Below are positions 1 to 11,536 of a stretch of 64,000 nt of DNA, piece after piece. Below the pieces are notes generated by a model, which made no database searches, was not told the DNA's origin, and worked only from the letters and a program-made list of their open reading frames with translations. Numbering within the stretch: position 1 is the first letter of the stretch; each line of letters starts with the position of its first letter. The translations under genes and the position numbers were made by a program. The DNA comes from Cycas panzhihuaensis (lineage: Eukaryota; Cycadophyta): contig CM041465.1 of NCBI GenBank assembly GCA_023213395.1, positions 2,604,001 through 2,668,000 on the forward strand, in the 5' to 3' direction.

Positions 1-756
1 AGGCTGATGTTCAAATTCAAGAGCCTCGGGATCTGAATAAGACCATACAATTAGCCAAGATACAATAAGGAAAGATTAATGAATTAAGGAAGGTAAGAAC
101 AAAACCTTATATTCCTCTGTATGCTCGTTCTAATCCTCCTTCAACTATATGACCTAGTTTTGTACCTAACAGAGTTACTAGGCCAGTTAAACCATTACTT
201 CAAAGAACAAGAGCTGAGTAAGAAGAACTACGAAAAAAGAATCTTTGTTTCAGGTGTGCTGAAAAATGGACACCTAATCATAAATGTCAGAAAAATCAAC
301 TATACACTATTGAATTATCTCCAGTAGCTAAAGATGAGGAAATTGAAGAAGAAGATGGCACCGAATGTGACCAAGGAAACATTGAAAATCATGAGTATCA
401 ATATAACCAGGAGGAAGACACCTTAAAAATGTCATTCTCAGCTATGAGTGGATTGATAAGATCTGACACACTTAAACTACGAGGATTTATTAAAAATCAA
501 GCTATTACAATTTTAATCGATCCAGGAAGTACTCATAATTTTATTGATAGAATATCAGCTCAATAATTAAAATTATTTCCATCTAGAACAACACCTTTTT
601 AAGTAAGTGTTAGAGGGCGACAGGTTATATCTGGGCACGGAATGATGGAGAACCTTCAAATCTCAATTAGGGACGTGACTCTCAAAGAAAATTTTTACGT
701 ATTAGATGTTGGTGGAGTAGATATTGTTCTGGGAAGTGAATGGTTATGAATATTGG
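1..756 (+). pseudogene. Gypsy-1 gag C-terminus and aspartic protease (decayed)
   Basis: The strand encodes the end of gag with a CCHC-type zinc knuckle (CFRCAEKWTPNHKC) near 255-297, then an acidic linker, then the retropepsin-like protease near 487-570 (ILIDPGSTHNFID). The usual DSG active-site triplet reads D-P-G, a change expected to be inactivating. A second conserved protease block (VDIVLGSEWL) sits near 718-748. In-frame stops interrupt it near 75, 563, 601 and 748; the last is TGA where family members have Arg (WLRILG), so CGA to TGA is likely. Gag binds RNA and forms the particle; protease processes the polyprotein. Confidence 0.8.
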
Positions 757-2428
757 GAACTTTTGAGATGAATCTTGAAGAATTATTTATGAGATATAAG
801 AAAGATGGAAGAATTATTACCCTTCAAGGAGAAAGACCTGGAAATAGCCAACTGATATCATGTAAAAAAATGGAAAAATTAATCAAGAAAGGTCATCGAG
901 GTATGATGGCTCAACTTTTCTCGATCCAGGCAGAAATTAAACCGACTACACAAGAAAATGAATTACAAAAGATCATCCAGTAGCATAAAGAAGTTTTTCA
1001 AAATATTCCAGCAGAATTACCATCAGACAGAGGATGTGAACATCAAATCGAATTGGAAGCAGGCACTAATCTGATTGTTATCCGGCCCTATAAATAACCA
1101 CATCATTATCGGAATGAGATTGAAAAAATTGTATAAGAATTATTAGATATAGGAGCAATAACTCCCAGTAAAAGTCCTTTTGCAGCACCAGTAATCTTAG
1201 TAAGAAAAAAAGATGGATCTTACCATATGTGCATAGATTATCAAGCATTAAATAAAGTTACAATAAAAGATAAATTTTCGATACCCAGAATCGATGAATT
1301 ATTAGATGAATTACATGGAGCAGAATACTTTTCTAAAATCAATTTAAAATTAGGCTATCATCAAATTCGCATTAAACCTAAAGATACATATAAAATAACT
1401 TTTAGTACACACCATGGTCATTATGAGTTCAAGGTAATGCCTTTTGGCTTAACCAATGCACCAGCCACATTCCAAGATATAATGAATCAAGTTCTAAAAC
1501 CTTTCCTATGGAGGTTTGTCTTAGTCTTCTTTGACGACATATTAATATTCAGTAAACAATGGGAAGAACACCTAAATCGTCTCAACCAAGTATTGAACAC
1601 CTTAAAGAAACATAAATTCTATGCGAATAAATCAAAATATTATTTTGGAATGAAAGAAATAGAATATCTGGGTCATCTTATATCAAAAGAAGGAATTAGA
1701 GCTGACCCAGGAAAAGTTAAAGCAATTCTAGAATGGCCGATACCTAAAAATATCATGAAACTTTGAGGATTTCTGGTTTTAATAGGATATTATCGACATT
1801 TCATGAAAAATTATGCCCAAAGAATAGCTGTTTTAACTTGTTTATTAAAAAAGGATTCTTTTCAATGGAATGAAGAAGCAACAAAATGTTTCGAATAAAT
1901 TAAGCAAATAATGATCCAATTACCGATACTTATGTCACCTGATTTTTCTAAAATTTTTATAATAGAATGTGATGCATCAAGCACGGGAGTCAGTGCAGTA
2001 CTGATGCAAGAAGGCAAACCCATTGCATTTGAAAGTAGGAAGCTAAACAACCGGGAAATCCTCAAGTCAACTTATGATAAATAAATGCTGGCCATTATAC
2101 ACGCTCTGGTTAAATGGTGTCAGTATCTACTCAGTAGCAAATTTATAGTTAATACAGATCATAATAATCTACAATATTTACTAAAACAAAAAGAGTTATC
2201 CCTTGAACAACAAAAATGGATAAGTAAAATTCAGGCATTTGATTTCGACATAACATATAACAAGGGAAAAAATAATGTGGTAGCTGATGCCTTGTCACAG
2301 AAAGATGAAGAGAACATAGAACCTCATCTAAAGGCTATCTCAATGATAGAACCAATATGGATCATGGATTTACAATCAGAGTATGTGAAAGATCCTGACA
2401 TTCAACAACTCATTCAAAGAATTCAATA
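757..2428 (+). pseudogene. Gypsy-1 reverse transcriptase and RNase H (decayed)
   Basis: The RT domain runs from about 1150 to 1770. It has the block [18 protein letters not shown], the YFSKINLKLGYHQI block with the first catalytic region, MPFGLTNAPATFQ, and the catalytic box VFFDDILIFS (FFDD, a usual gypsy variant of YxDD). The connection and RNase H follow at about 1860-2330, with ECDAS, NTDHNNLQYLL and a VVADALS ending. In-frame stops occur near 980, 1096, 1133, 1765, 1896, 2083 and 2427; most replace glutamine or arginine codons. RT copies the element RNA into DNA in the particle and RNase H degrades the template. Confidence 0.87.
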
Positions 2429-3793
2429 AGGAAAAGAAGACAAATTTGAATGGAAGAATGATATTATATGGTATAAGGGACAAATATTTTTAGATTCAAA
2501 CTCCACTTTCCGTAACAAGATATTAAACGAAGCCCATGTAGTTCCGGCTGCAGGACATGAAGGATTTTATAAAACATATCTGTGAATTAAACAGTCATTT
2601 TTTTGGAAAGGAATGAAAAAAGATATAATGAAATTTATAGCTGAATGTGCAGTATGTCAAGTCAATAAATATGAACGTATTGCTAATCCTAGTCTACTCC
2701 AGCCTCTTCCTATTCTGCAACAAAAGTGGGAAAGTATTAGCATGGATTTTATCACGGGTTTACCAAAATTAGAAGGGAAAGATGCTATATATGTGGTTGT
2801 GGATCGTTTAACCAAATTTGCTCATTTTATACTCGTACATTCTAACTACAAAGCTCAGCAGTTAGATGAAGTATTTATCAAAGAAATTCACAAGTTACAT
2901 GGCTTTCCGAAGACTATTATTAGCGATAGAGATCCTAAATTTTTAAGTCATTTCTAGCAAGAAATGTTTCGACAAGTAGGTACAAAATTGAATATGAGTA
3001 CCAGTTATCATCCGCAAACGGATGGACAAACTGAGTAGTTAACAAATGTTTAGAGAATTATTTATGAAATTATGTAACAGATAAACAACATGTGTGGGTC
3101 AAGTGGTTACACTTAGCTGAAGCATGGTATAATTCCTCTTACCATTCGTCCATTAAAATGACCCCTTATCAAGCATTATATGGATACCAACCAACTCAAT
3201 TAAAAGATTGGGTACAAATGGATAATAAAGTTCCAGTAGTTAATGACTATATCCAAGAGTCACATAACATAATTCAAATATTAAAGAAACATTTAGAAGA
3301 AGCAAGGAATCGTATGAAGCAACAAGCTGATAAAAATCAAACTGAAAGAATTCTGGAAGATGGCGACTGGGTCTATGTGAGGTTGCAACCATACAAGCAA
3401 GCATCATTAAAAAAATCTCAAAAATAGAAATTAAGTCCTTGCTTTTATGGTCCTTTTAGGGTTCAACAAAAAATTGGAGTAGTAGCTTATGCTTTGGAGC
3501 TCCCAACCTCAAAATTACACAATGTATTTCATGTATCATGTCTTAAAAACAAAATTGGAGATCATGTGTAGGTACAAACAGATTTACCTCTCCTAGATGA
3601 AGAAGGTAAATTAATCTTATTACCAAAAGCTATCCTTGAAGTTCGAGAATGCCGATTATGGTCAAAATCTATTCAAGAATATTTGATCAAATGGAAACAA
3701 TTACCTATAGAAGACACTTCTTGGGAATCCTCTGATTTTATCAATCTTCATCCTGACTTGAGACACGAGAGTTTCGTGGGCGAAACATCTTGA
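2429..3793 (+). pseudogene. Gypsy-1 integrase with C-terminal chromodomain (decayed)
   Basis: An HHCC zinc-binding region lies near 2550-2665 (HEGFYKTYL, then CAVC). The catalytic core follows, with [10 protein letters not shown] and a second aspartate in ISDRDPKFLSHF, then TSYHPQTDGQTE. A chromodomain-like segment near 3600-3780 contains EYLIKWKQLP and TSWESSDFI. Stops near 2583, 2955, 3036, 3050 and 3425 break the frame. Chromodomains of this group direct insertion to heterochromatin (family knowledge). The frame ends just before the polypurine tract, as in a standard chromovirus. Confidence 0.85.
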
Positions 3794-3804
3794 GAGGGAG
3801 GAAT
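3792..3804 (+). other. Polypurine tract of Gypsy-1
   Basis: The purine run gagagggagga lies immediately upstream of the 3' LTR start TGTTATAAATC. This is the expected position for the plus-strand primer. Confidence 0.65.
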
Positions 3805-4000
3805 TGTTATAAATCTTTATTAATTGTTGAAAAGATACCTTTTAAGGGTTACGTCCCTTAATACAACAACAGATACCATGCATCTATTTATATGCCTATT
3901 GTTCTGTTGTATAAACATATCTCAAATCTACATCAATAATACTTGTAAACTTTTCAAAGCTCTCAGCATTATTTGCTCATCTCTCTTAATTCCTAAGTTG
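3805..4000 (+). repeat. 3' LTR of Gypsy-1 (right edge undetermined)
   Basis: It starts TGTTATAAATC directly after the polypurine tract and the end of the chromodomain frame. The matching 5' LTR is outside the window, so the 3' boundary is a guess. Confidence 0.5.
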
Positions 4001-5524
4001 GGTTCGATACACAATCCTAGTCATATAAATCATATGCTTAGTTAAATGTGTGACTTGCCATTAGCGGCTCTTGGTCACTTAATGAAATAGGGGTGTAATT
4101 AAGTTTTCACTCTAAAGGAGGAGCCCTTATAAATAACGTGAAAAGCATTGCATTCAAGGAGCTACCAACCTAGTTGGAAGGATAAAAGTGGAAGTGAGGA
4201 TGTTATGCAATGCTATATAAACACCCTAAACTAAATGTAAAATGATGAAATGCTACAAGGGGTTAGGGTTATGGATTACTATTATTTTTGACCACACTGA
4301 ATCCCTAGGGTACATGAGTTGGTGGAAGCAAGTGAATTCCACAATGCTAACTCAAATATTTATGTGCTTCATGAGTGCAATTACAAAGGAACTCTATGAG
4401 TGGTATGCAAAGAGGAAGCTAAACTAAGGGTAGTTAGTGTGTGTACTTGCATTCAAGAAAACATACGATTTAGTTTCAAAGGGGCCTATGGCTAACTTAG
4501 GGATATAACATACACATAAATGTAATTACATGTTTTTTCGTTTCAATGAAAATAATCAACTAGCCTTAAGTAAAGTTGTAATTATTCCTTGCAGATTTAG
4601 AACTTGTAATAAATAGTCCCTCCTCACATCTTGCATTTGTATCAAATGGCATGCAATAGAATTAACTATCCACTCCTATGATGGATGCAATGCAAATATA
4701 ATGTAATGAAAGAAAATGAAAACATTTCTCTTTTTTATTCTTTTTCTTTTTCTTTTGTTTTCTTTTTTTTTTTCTTTTTAGGCAAAAGGGGGAAGCAAGT
4801 ATGTCAATGTTCCTTTCCCTTATTTTTTCTTTTTTGTTTCTTATATATTTTTCTTGAGTGAAAAGAGGTTAAAAGAGAGGGGAAGGATAAAAACCAAAAT
4901 ATAAAGCTTTTCTTTTCTGTTTCCTTTTTGTCCCTACTTTTTTTTTTGAAATAAAGTAAAAGAAAATTTTTTATGTCCTTTTGTTTTCTTTTCTTTCTTC
5001 AAGTTTTTCTTTTTCCTTTTTGCTTTGAAAATGTGATTTATATAACAAATCAAACCAACAAATATGTACTTGGATACATGGACAATCACTTATTATTTAT
5101 GGCCTTCTCCCAACTTGCCAAGAGTCTCTTAAGAGAGCAAAGAGCAACTCAAGAGACTACTATTCTAAATCTAAAGTAAATCTAGCAACATTTCTGTTTG
5201 TTAGATATGCTTATAATAAAATGATGCAAGGGAAAATTTTAAAAATCAAATAAAAGATAATAAACAAAGCTTTAGCCTTACCTTTTTAGAGAGTTGCTAC
5301 TGTAAGGATTCATAAGAAGTTGGTCAAAGTAGTAGTAGGTAGTTTGGAAAGTTTATTAGCTTCTTTCTTCCTCCTATAATCAAGTTAGAGCCCTATAAGC
5401 CAAGTTGCCTTCCAAGAAAAATAACTAAACATATCTATCCTTAAGCAATATCAAATAAGTTCTTATAATAAATTAAATGCCATCCAAAGGAAAATGAAAT
5501 AAGCAAAGTGTACTTAGGTTCCAC
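4001..5524. other. AT-rich stretch without a recognised gene
   Basis: Only short open frames without recognisable domains are present. The left part may still belong to the Gypsy-1 LTR. It abuts the target duplication of Copia-1, so it is the DNA into which that element inserted, contiguous before insertion with sequence right of 22121. Confidence 0.6.
4725..5015. repeat. Pyrimidine-rich low-complexity tract (T/C runs)
   Basis: Dense runs of T with interspersed C (CTTTT-like) on the + strand, broken by a short purine-rich piece. There is no strict repeat unit. Confidence 0.7.
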
Positions 5525-5529
5525 CTTCT
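5525..5529. repeat. Left target-site duplication of Copia-1
   Basis: cttct here matches cttcc at 22117-22121 except for one C/T transition. Confidence 0.75.
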
Positions 5530-5729
5530 TGTACAAAATCTTCAATGAAGAAGGAATTCCCTTCATCGTATTATTGATGATCCATTGAATATATACATGT
5601 ACAAGGTAGGTACAAATGGAAATTGCCCTATCAGTATGATGCCACTTGTCAAACTAAGAGTGAAGGGGGAAGAGGTACAAGATCTTTACATTATATATTA
5701 TAGTCTAAGGTAAAATACTACCTTTTACA
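5530..5729 (-). repeat. 3' LTR of Copia-1
   Basis: 200 bp, paired with 21917-22116 and of identical length. It is followed on the + strand by ccctctctt, the complement of a polypurine tract. Confidence 0.92.
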
Positions 5730-5738
5730 CCCTCTCTT
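5730..5738 (-). other. Polypurine tract of Copia-1
   Basis: On the - strand the purine run aagagaggg immediately precedes the LTR start TGTAAAAGG. Confidence 0.6.
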
Positions 5739-5744
5739 AATATT

Positions 5745-6528
5745 TTACCTATCTTAATCCTAATAGATTTCTGAAGGTAATGAATTTTTCCCTTCCAAGA
5801 GATTTAGTGAGCACATAAGCTATTTGATCCTCTAATGGACAATTTTAGAGCTCAATTTATTTATTCTACACCTTCTCCCTGATAAAATGATGGTGTACTT
5901 CTATATGCTTTGTTTTAGCATGTAGTATGGGATTTTTTGTTAATTTTATGGTACTTTGATTATTACAAAATATTTGAGTTGGCGTCATTTGCTCTACTCC
6001 CAATTCCTTTAGGAGTTATCAAATCCATACTCCTTCACATGCTGTGTTGATAACTGACTTGTATTATGCTTCTGTTGAGGACAATGCAACTGTGGGTTAC
6101 TTTTTACTGCTCCAAGAAATCAAAGATTTTCCTAGGAAGAAGCAATATCCTGATATTGATTTCCTATATGTTCTGTCTCCCGCCCAATCTGAATCACAAA
6201 ATCCAGTCAGATATACATTGTTTTCCTTGTCATATTTTAGACCAAGATTCATCATCCCTTTTAGATATTATAGGATTATTTTTGCAGCATTCCAGTGAGG
6301 AGTTTTGGGACTTTCCATAAACCTGGAGATTAATCCTACAGCATATGAGACGTTTGGGCATATGGATATGAGATAAATCAAGCTTCCAACCAACTATCTA
6401 TACAATGTTGCATTAACAAGAAGTGCTTCCTATTCTACATTTAACACTAACCCTGTTTCCATTGGTGTGCTAACAGCATTACAACTTTCCATTCCAAACT
6501 TGTTTAGTAAGATTTTGATGTACCTTAT
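5745..6528 (-). pseudogene. Copia-1 RNase H region (decayed)
   Basis: The - strand shows the copia RNase H blocks: VGSLIYLISICPNVSYAVG, CDSDWAGDRTYRKSISGY, then TVALSSTEA, and a C-terminal segment with HHHFIREKV and a LTKSLGREKF ending. Stops near 6430, 6409, 6257, 6109, 6076 and 6015 replace Gln or Trp codons. Several + strand open frames in this interval are shadows. Confidence 0.85.
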
Positions 6529-7308
6529 TTATGAGAGAGTAATGAAAGATCTGTTCTGTTCTATTTCTATTCCAAGATAGTAATGCATCATTCCCAAATC
6601 TTTCATTTCAAAGACCTTTTCAAACTTGCTTTTAATAAATGCTATTAAATTTTTATCATCTCCAATGATAATCATGTCATTCACGTATACTATTACAATG
6701 GAGATTGATTCTTGATTTCTTTTTACATATTCTTGATTTCTTTTTATATACAAACTATGATTTGATTCACAACGATGGAACCTATTTTGTCTTAAATATG
6801 AATCAAGTTTAGCATACCAGGCTCTTGGTGCTTGTTTAAGTCCATACAATATTTTTTTTAATTTGCAAACCATATTTTCTTGACCTAGATTTATGTATCG
6901 TTCTGGTTGATACATATACACTTCTTCTTGTAGATCTCTGTTCAGGAATGTACCTTTGACATACATTTAATAAATTTTCCAACCTTTTTGGGTAGCAAGA
7001 GAAATCATTATTCTTACCATATTCAACTTTGCTACTAGAGAGAATGTTTCTTCATAGTCAATTCCTGTTGTTTATGTATAGCCTTTTACTACCAGTCTGC
7101 CCTTATATTTCTCTACTTCTCCATTTGGCTTTTCCTTTATCTTGTATACCCATTCACAATTTATAATAGGTTTATTTTCAAGAATCAATACTAAGTCCCA
7201 TGTTTTGTTTCTTTGTATGGATTCAATTTCAGTATCCATTGCCATTCTCCAATTTTGAGAGCTGTTTGCTTCTTCATAGGAACCTAGTTCAACAGAACAA
7301 ATCAATGC
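6529..7308 (-). pseudogene. Copia-1 reverse transcriptase (RVT_2 type, decayed)
   Basis: The N-terminal part at 7305-7072 has NKTWDLV and CEWVYKIKEKPNGEVEKYK. The central and C-terminal part at 6966-6529 has TFLNRDLQEEVYMYQPE, LYGLKQAPRAWYAKLD and the catalytic box IVYVNDMIIIG, followed by KDLGMMHYYLGIE. The catalytic YVDD reads YVND. A small in-frame duplication (KRNQEYVKRNQES, near 6703-6747) lies just before the catalytic box. Stops and a shift around 6967-7071 separate the two parts. Confidence 0.88.
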
Positions 7309-8318
7309 TTATGGTTTTTGAGATCTTGTTCGTTGTTCAAATATTTCTCCCTTTATTTCTTCAAGCATTTTAAGGTACCACCTTAGTACTTTCTTTGAAG
7401 TACATTCTTGTAATGATTTATCTTCTTCTTCTATGGAGTTGGAGTTACTAACTGACTGAGGATTGTAACTATTAGTTAGTTGCTTGTTTGTAATGTCATC
7501 CTCTATCTCAATACTTTTTGAAGTTATATCTGAATTTTCTTCCAACTGTGCAGGACACATATTTAGATTGCTTTCATCAATTTCCTATACTACTGTATCG
7601 ACATTCTCTTTTTTCTCATAAAAAATTACATCCCTGCTAACATAGAGTTTGTCTATTTTTGGATCAAGACATCTGTATGCTTTTGAATGATTGTTGTATC
7701 CAACCATTATGCACTCTATGCTCTTATTATCTAATTTAGTTCTTTTCTTATCTGGAATGTGAACATAAGCCTTGTAGCCAAAGACTTTTAAATGACTTAC
7801 GTTTGGCTTGCATCTTGTCCAAGTTTCTTCACGCGTTATATTTTCCAGTGATTGAGTAAGGCTTCTATTAATAAGATATACAACTGTATATACAACTTCT
7901 TCCCAATATTTCTTTGCTAATTCTCTATTGTTTAACATGCACCAGGCCATCTCTATAATTGTTTTGTTCATCCTTTCTACAACCCATTGGATTGGGGTGT
8001 ATAAGGAGTTGTGAACTATTTTTGAATTCCATATATTTTACAAAAATGAAGAAAATCATTGGACATAAATTCTCTTCCTCTATATGAACGGACATATTTG
8101 ATTTTTTGATTGCTTTCCAATTTACTTATAGCTTTGAATTCTTTGAAGTATTCAAAGGTTTCTGACTTACTAGATAAAAAGTACACCTAAGTTTTCTTGG
8201 AAAAATCATCAATAAAAGTCAAGAAATACCTTGAACCATTTGTTGAGATTGGTGTGAATGGACCACACAAATCAGTGTATATTAATTTCAGTTTATGTTG
8301 TGCGTGCCACGCACTTTT
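7309..8318 (-). pseudogene. Copia-1 integrase core and linker to RT (decayed)
   Basis: The core reads from about 8290, with FLTFIDDFSRKT, a second catalytic region, and NKTIIEMAWCMLNN containing the glutamate helix. The second catalytic region, normally RSDRGGEF, reads RSYRGREF near 8075, so the catalytic aspartate is lost. The downstream part (WTRCKPNVSHLKVFGYKAY, then VGYNNHSKAYRC) is the copia integrase C-terminal region. The acidic 7560-7309 segment is the usual poorly conserved linker. Stops occur near 8192, 7990 and 7590. Confidence 0.85.
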
Positions 8319-8726
8319 TTAAAATGGAGTTTTGTATTGTTTTCCCATCATGCAACTTTTACATACAAGTTGATTAAATGAGATATCTAGTAGGCCATTC
8401 ACCATGTTATATTTCTTCAATCTTTCTAACCTATCATGAGAGATATGACCATACTTCAAATGCCAAATTTCATTATTATTAGTGTTGTTTGCAACAAAAG
8501 CTTTTACATCTAAAAGCATTTTGGTAGGGCCTTTATCAGGCAATACAGGAGTTGAAAGAAGTTTATATAATCTATTATATTTTTCTCCTTTGGCTAGTAT
8601 TATGCCATTCTTTTTCATGTCAAGTATATACAAATAACCATATTCATCAACTATGGTTTTTAGATTTTTGTCACTCAATTGTGATATTGACAAGAGATTC
8701 TTTTTTATCCCAGGCATAAAGAACAC
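8319..8726 (-). pseudogene. Copia-1 gag pre-integrase domain
   Basis: The longest intact frame of the element. It contains MPGIKKNLLSISQL, then IWHLKYGHISHDRLERLKK and VCKSCMMGKQYKTPF, the HHCC-type zinc-binding start of copia integrase. The frame continues into the integrase core on the - strand. Confidence 0.88.
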
Positions 8727-9244
8727 ATTTCCTATATGTTAAAATTTTCCATCAATACATATAGCAATTTGTCCTATTCCCTTTATCTGTAAGGAAAAAT
8801 TATCCCCTAGTTCTACAGATGTATTTGAACTATAAGGTTTGATGATTTCAAACCATTCTTTGACTCCTGTCATATGGCATGAAGCACCTGAATCTACATA
8901 CCAATTTTCTGTTGCATTTGCATTGGCTGCTAAAGCTGTAATGAAAGCAGTTTCAATTTCCTCTTCTAATTTCATAATGCCTATTATTCCCCTTTTTGTA
9001 ACTCTGCTCATCCTTGGTAACACTGGTATGGGTAATGACCTATTTATACACAGTGATAACAAATGTCAAAAGCTCTATAGTTGCTTGAAAAATGGTCAGG
9101 TTTCCCATAATTAAAACACACTCTATCATTTCAAGGTGGATTGCTTGTCATTCTTCCTCGTCCTCTTCCTTCTATCCAATGTCCTATGTAGCTTACTGGT
9201 GCTCTCCCTTGGGATCTGGAATACGGTTGTCCTCTTCCTCTACT
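8727..9244 (-). pseudogene. Copia-1 gag zinc knuckle and aspartic protease
   Basis: The protease block NWYVDSGASCHMTG near 8905-8860 keeps the DSG active site. Upstream on the - strand a knuckle-like CFNYGKPDHFSSNY (near 9120-9080) has tyrosine in two of the cysteine positions, as G-to-A changes (TGT to TAT) would give. An Arg/Gly-rich segment (GRGRGRGQ) precedes it. The frame is cut at 9244 by the Copia-2 insertion and resumes at 20570. Confidence 0.8.
9240..9244. repeat. Left target-site duplication of Copia-2
   Basis: ctact, matching ctacc at 20570-20574 with one transition. Confidence 0.75.
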
Positions 9245-9888
9245 TATTAGATATTGTGATAACAATAGTTTGAGGTTAAAATTTTGGCATGTTAGCTGCG
9301 CGATTTTCCCCCCTAATCTTTCTCAGGGGGTTTAAGGGGGGCGGGAGCCCCCCTTAGCTGGGGGGTATGGGGGGTGTGGAATACCCCCTACTAAGAGGGG
9401 GTTTGAGGGCGATAGCCCCTGACCCAAAAAATTAGCCCTGTAAACCATATTAAAATGTAAAGAGAATCAAGGTCGTTTGATACAAATACCCTAGATTTTA
9501 CGGTTGAGATTTATGCCATAGATGTCCCTCTCATGTAACCTGATTTAGGGCTTTTCTTGTTATGTTGTATGTAATGTAATATACTATGATGAGGGCGACG
9601 ACTGGTTATTGTTCCTGAGAGTACTCTACTACTAAGATGTACGTTTTCTCCATTTTACAGCAATAAAGATTGATACCTTTCCTATGTGGATGTTTCCCTA
9701 GCACACTTCTAGGGTTTTACCATATTATATCAGGTGCATATGTGATGTTTGGCTTTTATATTCATGTTATTGTATTATCTCTAAGTTTAGAACTTGCATG
9801 TTAAATTCTAGTCTTGATTCCTGCAACTAGTTATAAAATAGTTCAGATCTTGTGGCAGTTTAAGGTTTAAGACCTTGTATTCTCAACA
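9245..9888 (+). repeat. 5' LTR of Copia-2
   Basis: It is 644 bp, the same length as 19926-20569. The start TATTAG corresponds to TGTTGG in the 3' copy (G to A changes). It contains a GC-rich block with hairpins at about 9325-9425 and ends tctcaaca. Confidence 0.95.
9325..9425 (+). repeat. GC-rich hairpin block in the Copia-2 5' LTR
   Basis: Three consecutive inverted repeats sit in otherwise AT-rich DNA: AAGGGGGG/CCCCCCTT, GGGGGT/ACCCCC, then GGGC/GCCC with a gata loop. The same block with stronger stems is at 20001-20106. Confidence 0.8.
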
Positions 9889-9890
9889 AG

Positions 9891-9903
9891 TGGTATCATA
9901 GCC
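9891..9903 (+). other. Primer binding site of Copia-2
   Basis: TGGTATCATAGCC lies two bases after the 5' LTR. It matches the tRNA-iMet 3' end complement (TGGTATCAGAGC) with one change. Confidence 0.8.
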
Positions 9904-9929
9904 ACTTTTTTTTTTGCAGCGAGTTTGTG

Positions 9930-11536
9930 ATGGTTTTGGTGTTGGCTTTTCTACACCAAATGGTGAAACTAGTAGGTGTAAAGTTTAAGGTGGAGAAATT
10001 CAATGGTAAGAATAACTTCAAGTTGTGGAAGCTAAAAGCACATGATATTCTTATACAACAGGGTTTGTACAAAGCCCTTGTAGGTAAATTAAAGAAACCT
10101 GCAGGGATGATGATGATGAATGGGATGACTTAGACATAAAGGTACTTAGCACAATATGATTATGCTTGGCAGATAAAGTCTTGTTTAACATCGCAGTGGA
10201 GGAGATAGCAGCATGATTATGGACCCAGTTGGAAGGCCTGTATATGACCAAATCAATAACGAATCAAGTCTACTTGAAGAGGTAACTGTACTCGTTACAG
10301 ATGAAGGAAGGTACAAAAATTGATGACCATTTTAATGTTTTCAATACTCTTACTTGTCAGTTGATTAGTATCGATGTTAAAATTAAGGATGAGGACAAGG
10401 CTGTTACCTTGTTATGCTCATTACCCAAATCCTAGGATAATATTGTCATCTTAATTAGTTTTAACACTACAAATGTATTGGATTATGATTCTGTTGTAAG
10501 TGCTTTGCTAATGGAAGAAGTACAGAGGAAATCTAGTCTTGAAACCTCCACACCAGAAGTTATGACAGTAAGGGGCAGAACATTTGAGAGAGGACAAAAC
10601 TCTAGGGATACATCGAGGTCCAAGTCAAAGAGAAAAAAGAGTATGCTTAGGTGTTGGCATTGTAATAAGACCGATCACCTCAAGAAGGATTGCTACAAAA
10701 GGAAGGAGTTCCAAAAAAAGAAAGATCTTACGAAGGAGGCGAATCAGGTGGAGTCAAATCAAGGTATAGATGATGATGTCTTGGTCACTTGTAATGTTTC
10801 TCATTATCACCACAACTGGTTATTAGATTCAGGTGCTTTGTACCACATATGTCCACACAAGAGTTGGTTCTCATCATACCAACCTCTTGATGGTAGTGAT
10901 GTGGTTATGGGAAATGAAGTTTCTTGTAAGATAGTGAGCATTGGTAGCATCAGAATTAAGATGTTCGATGGGGTAGTCAGAACATTACCTGAGGTTAGAC
11001 ATGTACCTAATCTGAAAAGGAATTTGATTTCCTTGGGTGAACTAGATTCAGGTGGTTTTAAGCATACAGGTCATGAAGGAATCCTAAAGGTGTCAAAGGG
11101 TACTTTGGTTGTTATGAAAGCCTTAAAGAAAGGAAATCTTCACATTTTAGTAGGAAGTACATATGTCATCCAAGCAGCTACAACATCAAAGACTGTAGAA
11201 GATCCAACTCAGCTTTAGCATCGGAGACTTGGGCACATGAGTGAGAGAGGACTTAAGGTGATGATAAACTGTAAGTTACTTCCTGACTTACAACTTTCAG
11301 ATTTGGCTTTCTATAAATATTATGCTTTTAGAAAATAGTGTAGACTCAGGTTTAAAGTAGGGAGTCACACTAGTAAAGGCATTCTAGATTACATACATTT
11401 AGATGTATGGGGACCGGCCCCTAAAATATCTTATGGAGGATCATTAAATTTTGTTACATTTATAAATGATTACTCCAGGAAGGTATGGGTCTATTTTTTA
11501 AAAAAGAAATCTGAAGTGTTTAGTGTATTTAAGTAA
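9930..11536 (+). pseudogene. Copia-2 gag, protease and start of integrase (decayed)
   Basis: Gag begins MVLVLAF or, more likely, at the in-frame ATG near 9960 (MVKLVGVKFKVEKFNG). It has the UBN2-type gag block (FNGKNNFKLWKLKAHD). A CCHC knuckle CWHCNKTDHLKKDC lies near 10657-10700, protease WLLDSGALYHIC near 10819-10855, and the pre-integrase HRRLGHMSERGLK near 11219. The following zinc cysteines read FYKYYAFRK, with both expected cysteines replaced by tyrosine. The integrase core starts with HLDVWGPAP near 11400. Stops and shifts occur near 10131, 10434 and 11216. The frame is cut at 11536 by element A. Confidence 0.88.
11532..11536. repeat. Left target-site duplication of element A
   Basis: agtaa, matching agtag at 17522-17526 with one transition. 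Confidence 0.75.

Larger units (their letters stand above)
1..4000 (+). mobile_element. Gypsy-1: Ty3/gypsy chromovirus-type retrotransposon, 5' truncated by the window edge
   Basis: The order is gag zinc knuckle, aspartic protease, reverse transcriptase, RNase H, integrase and chromodomain, followed by a polypurine tract and the start of a 3' LTR at 3805. This order (integrase after RNase H) is that of Ty3/gypsy, and the chromodomain places it among chromoviruses. The 5' LTR and most of gag lie outside the window. The right edge of the 3' LTR could not be fixed because the partner LTR is missing, so 4000 is approximate. All reading frames contain stops, so the element is dead. Confidence 0.88.

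Noticed and set aside
6044-6320. Two overlapping + strand open frames of 84 codons
   Set aside because: They lie opposite the Copia-1 RNase H, which reads clearly on the - strand; they are shadows.
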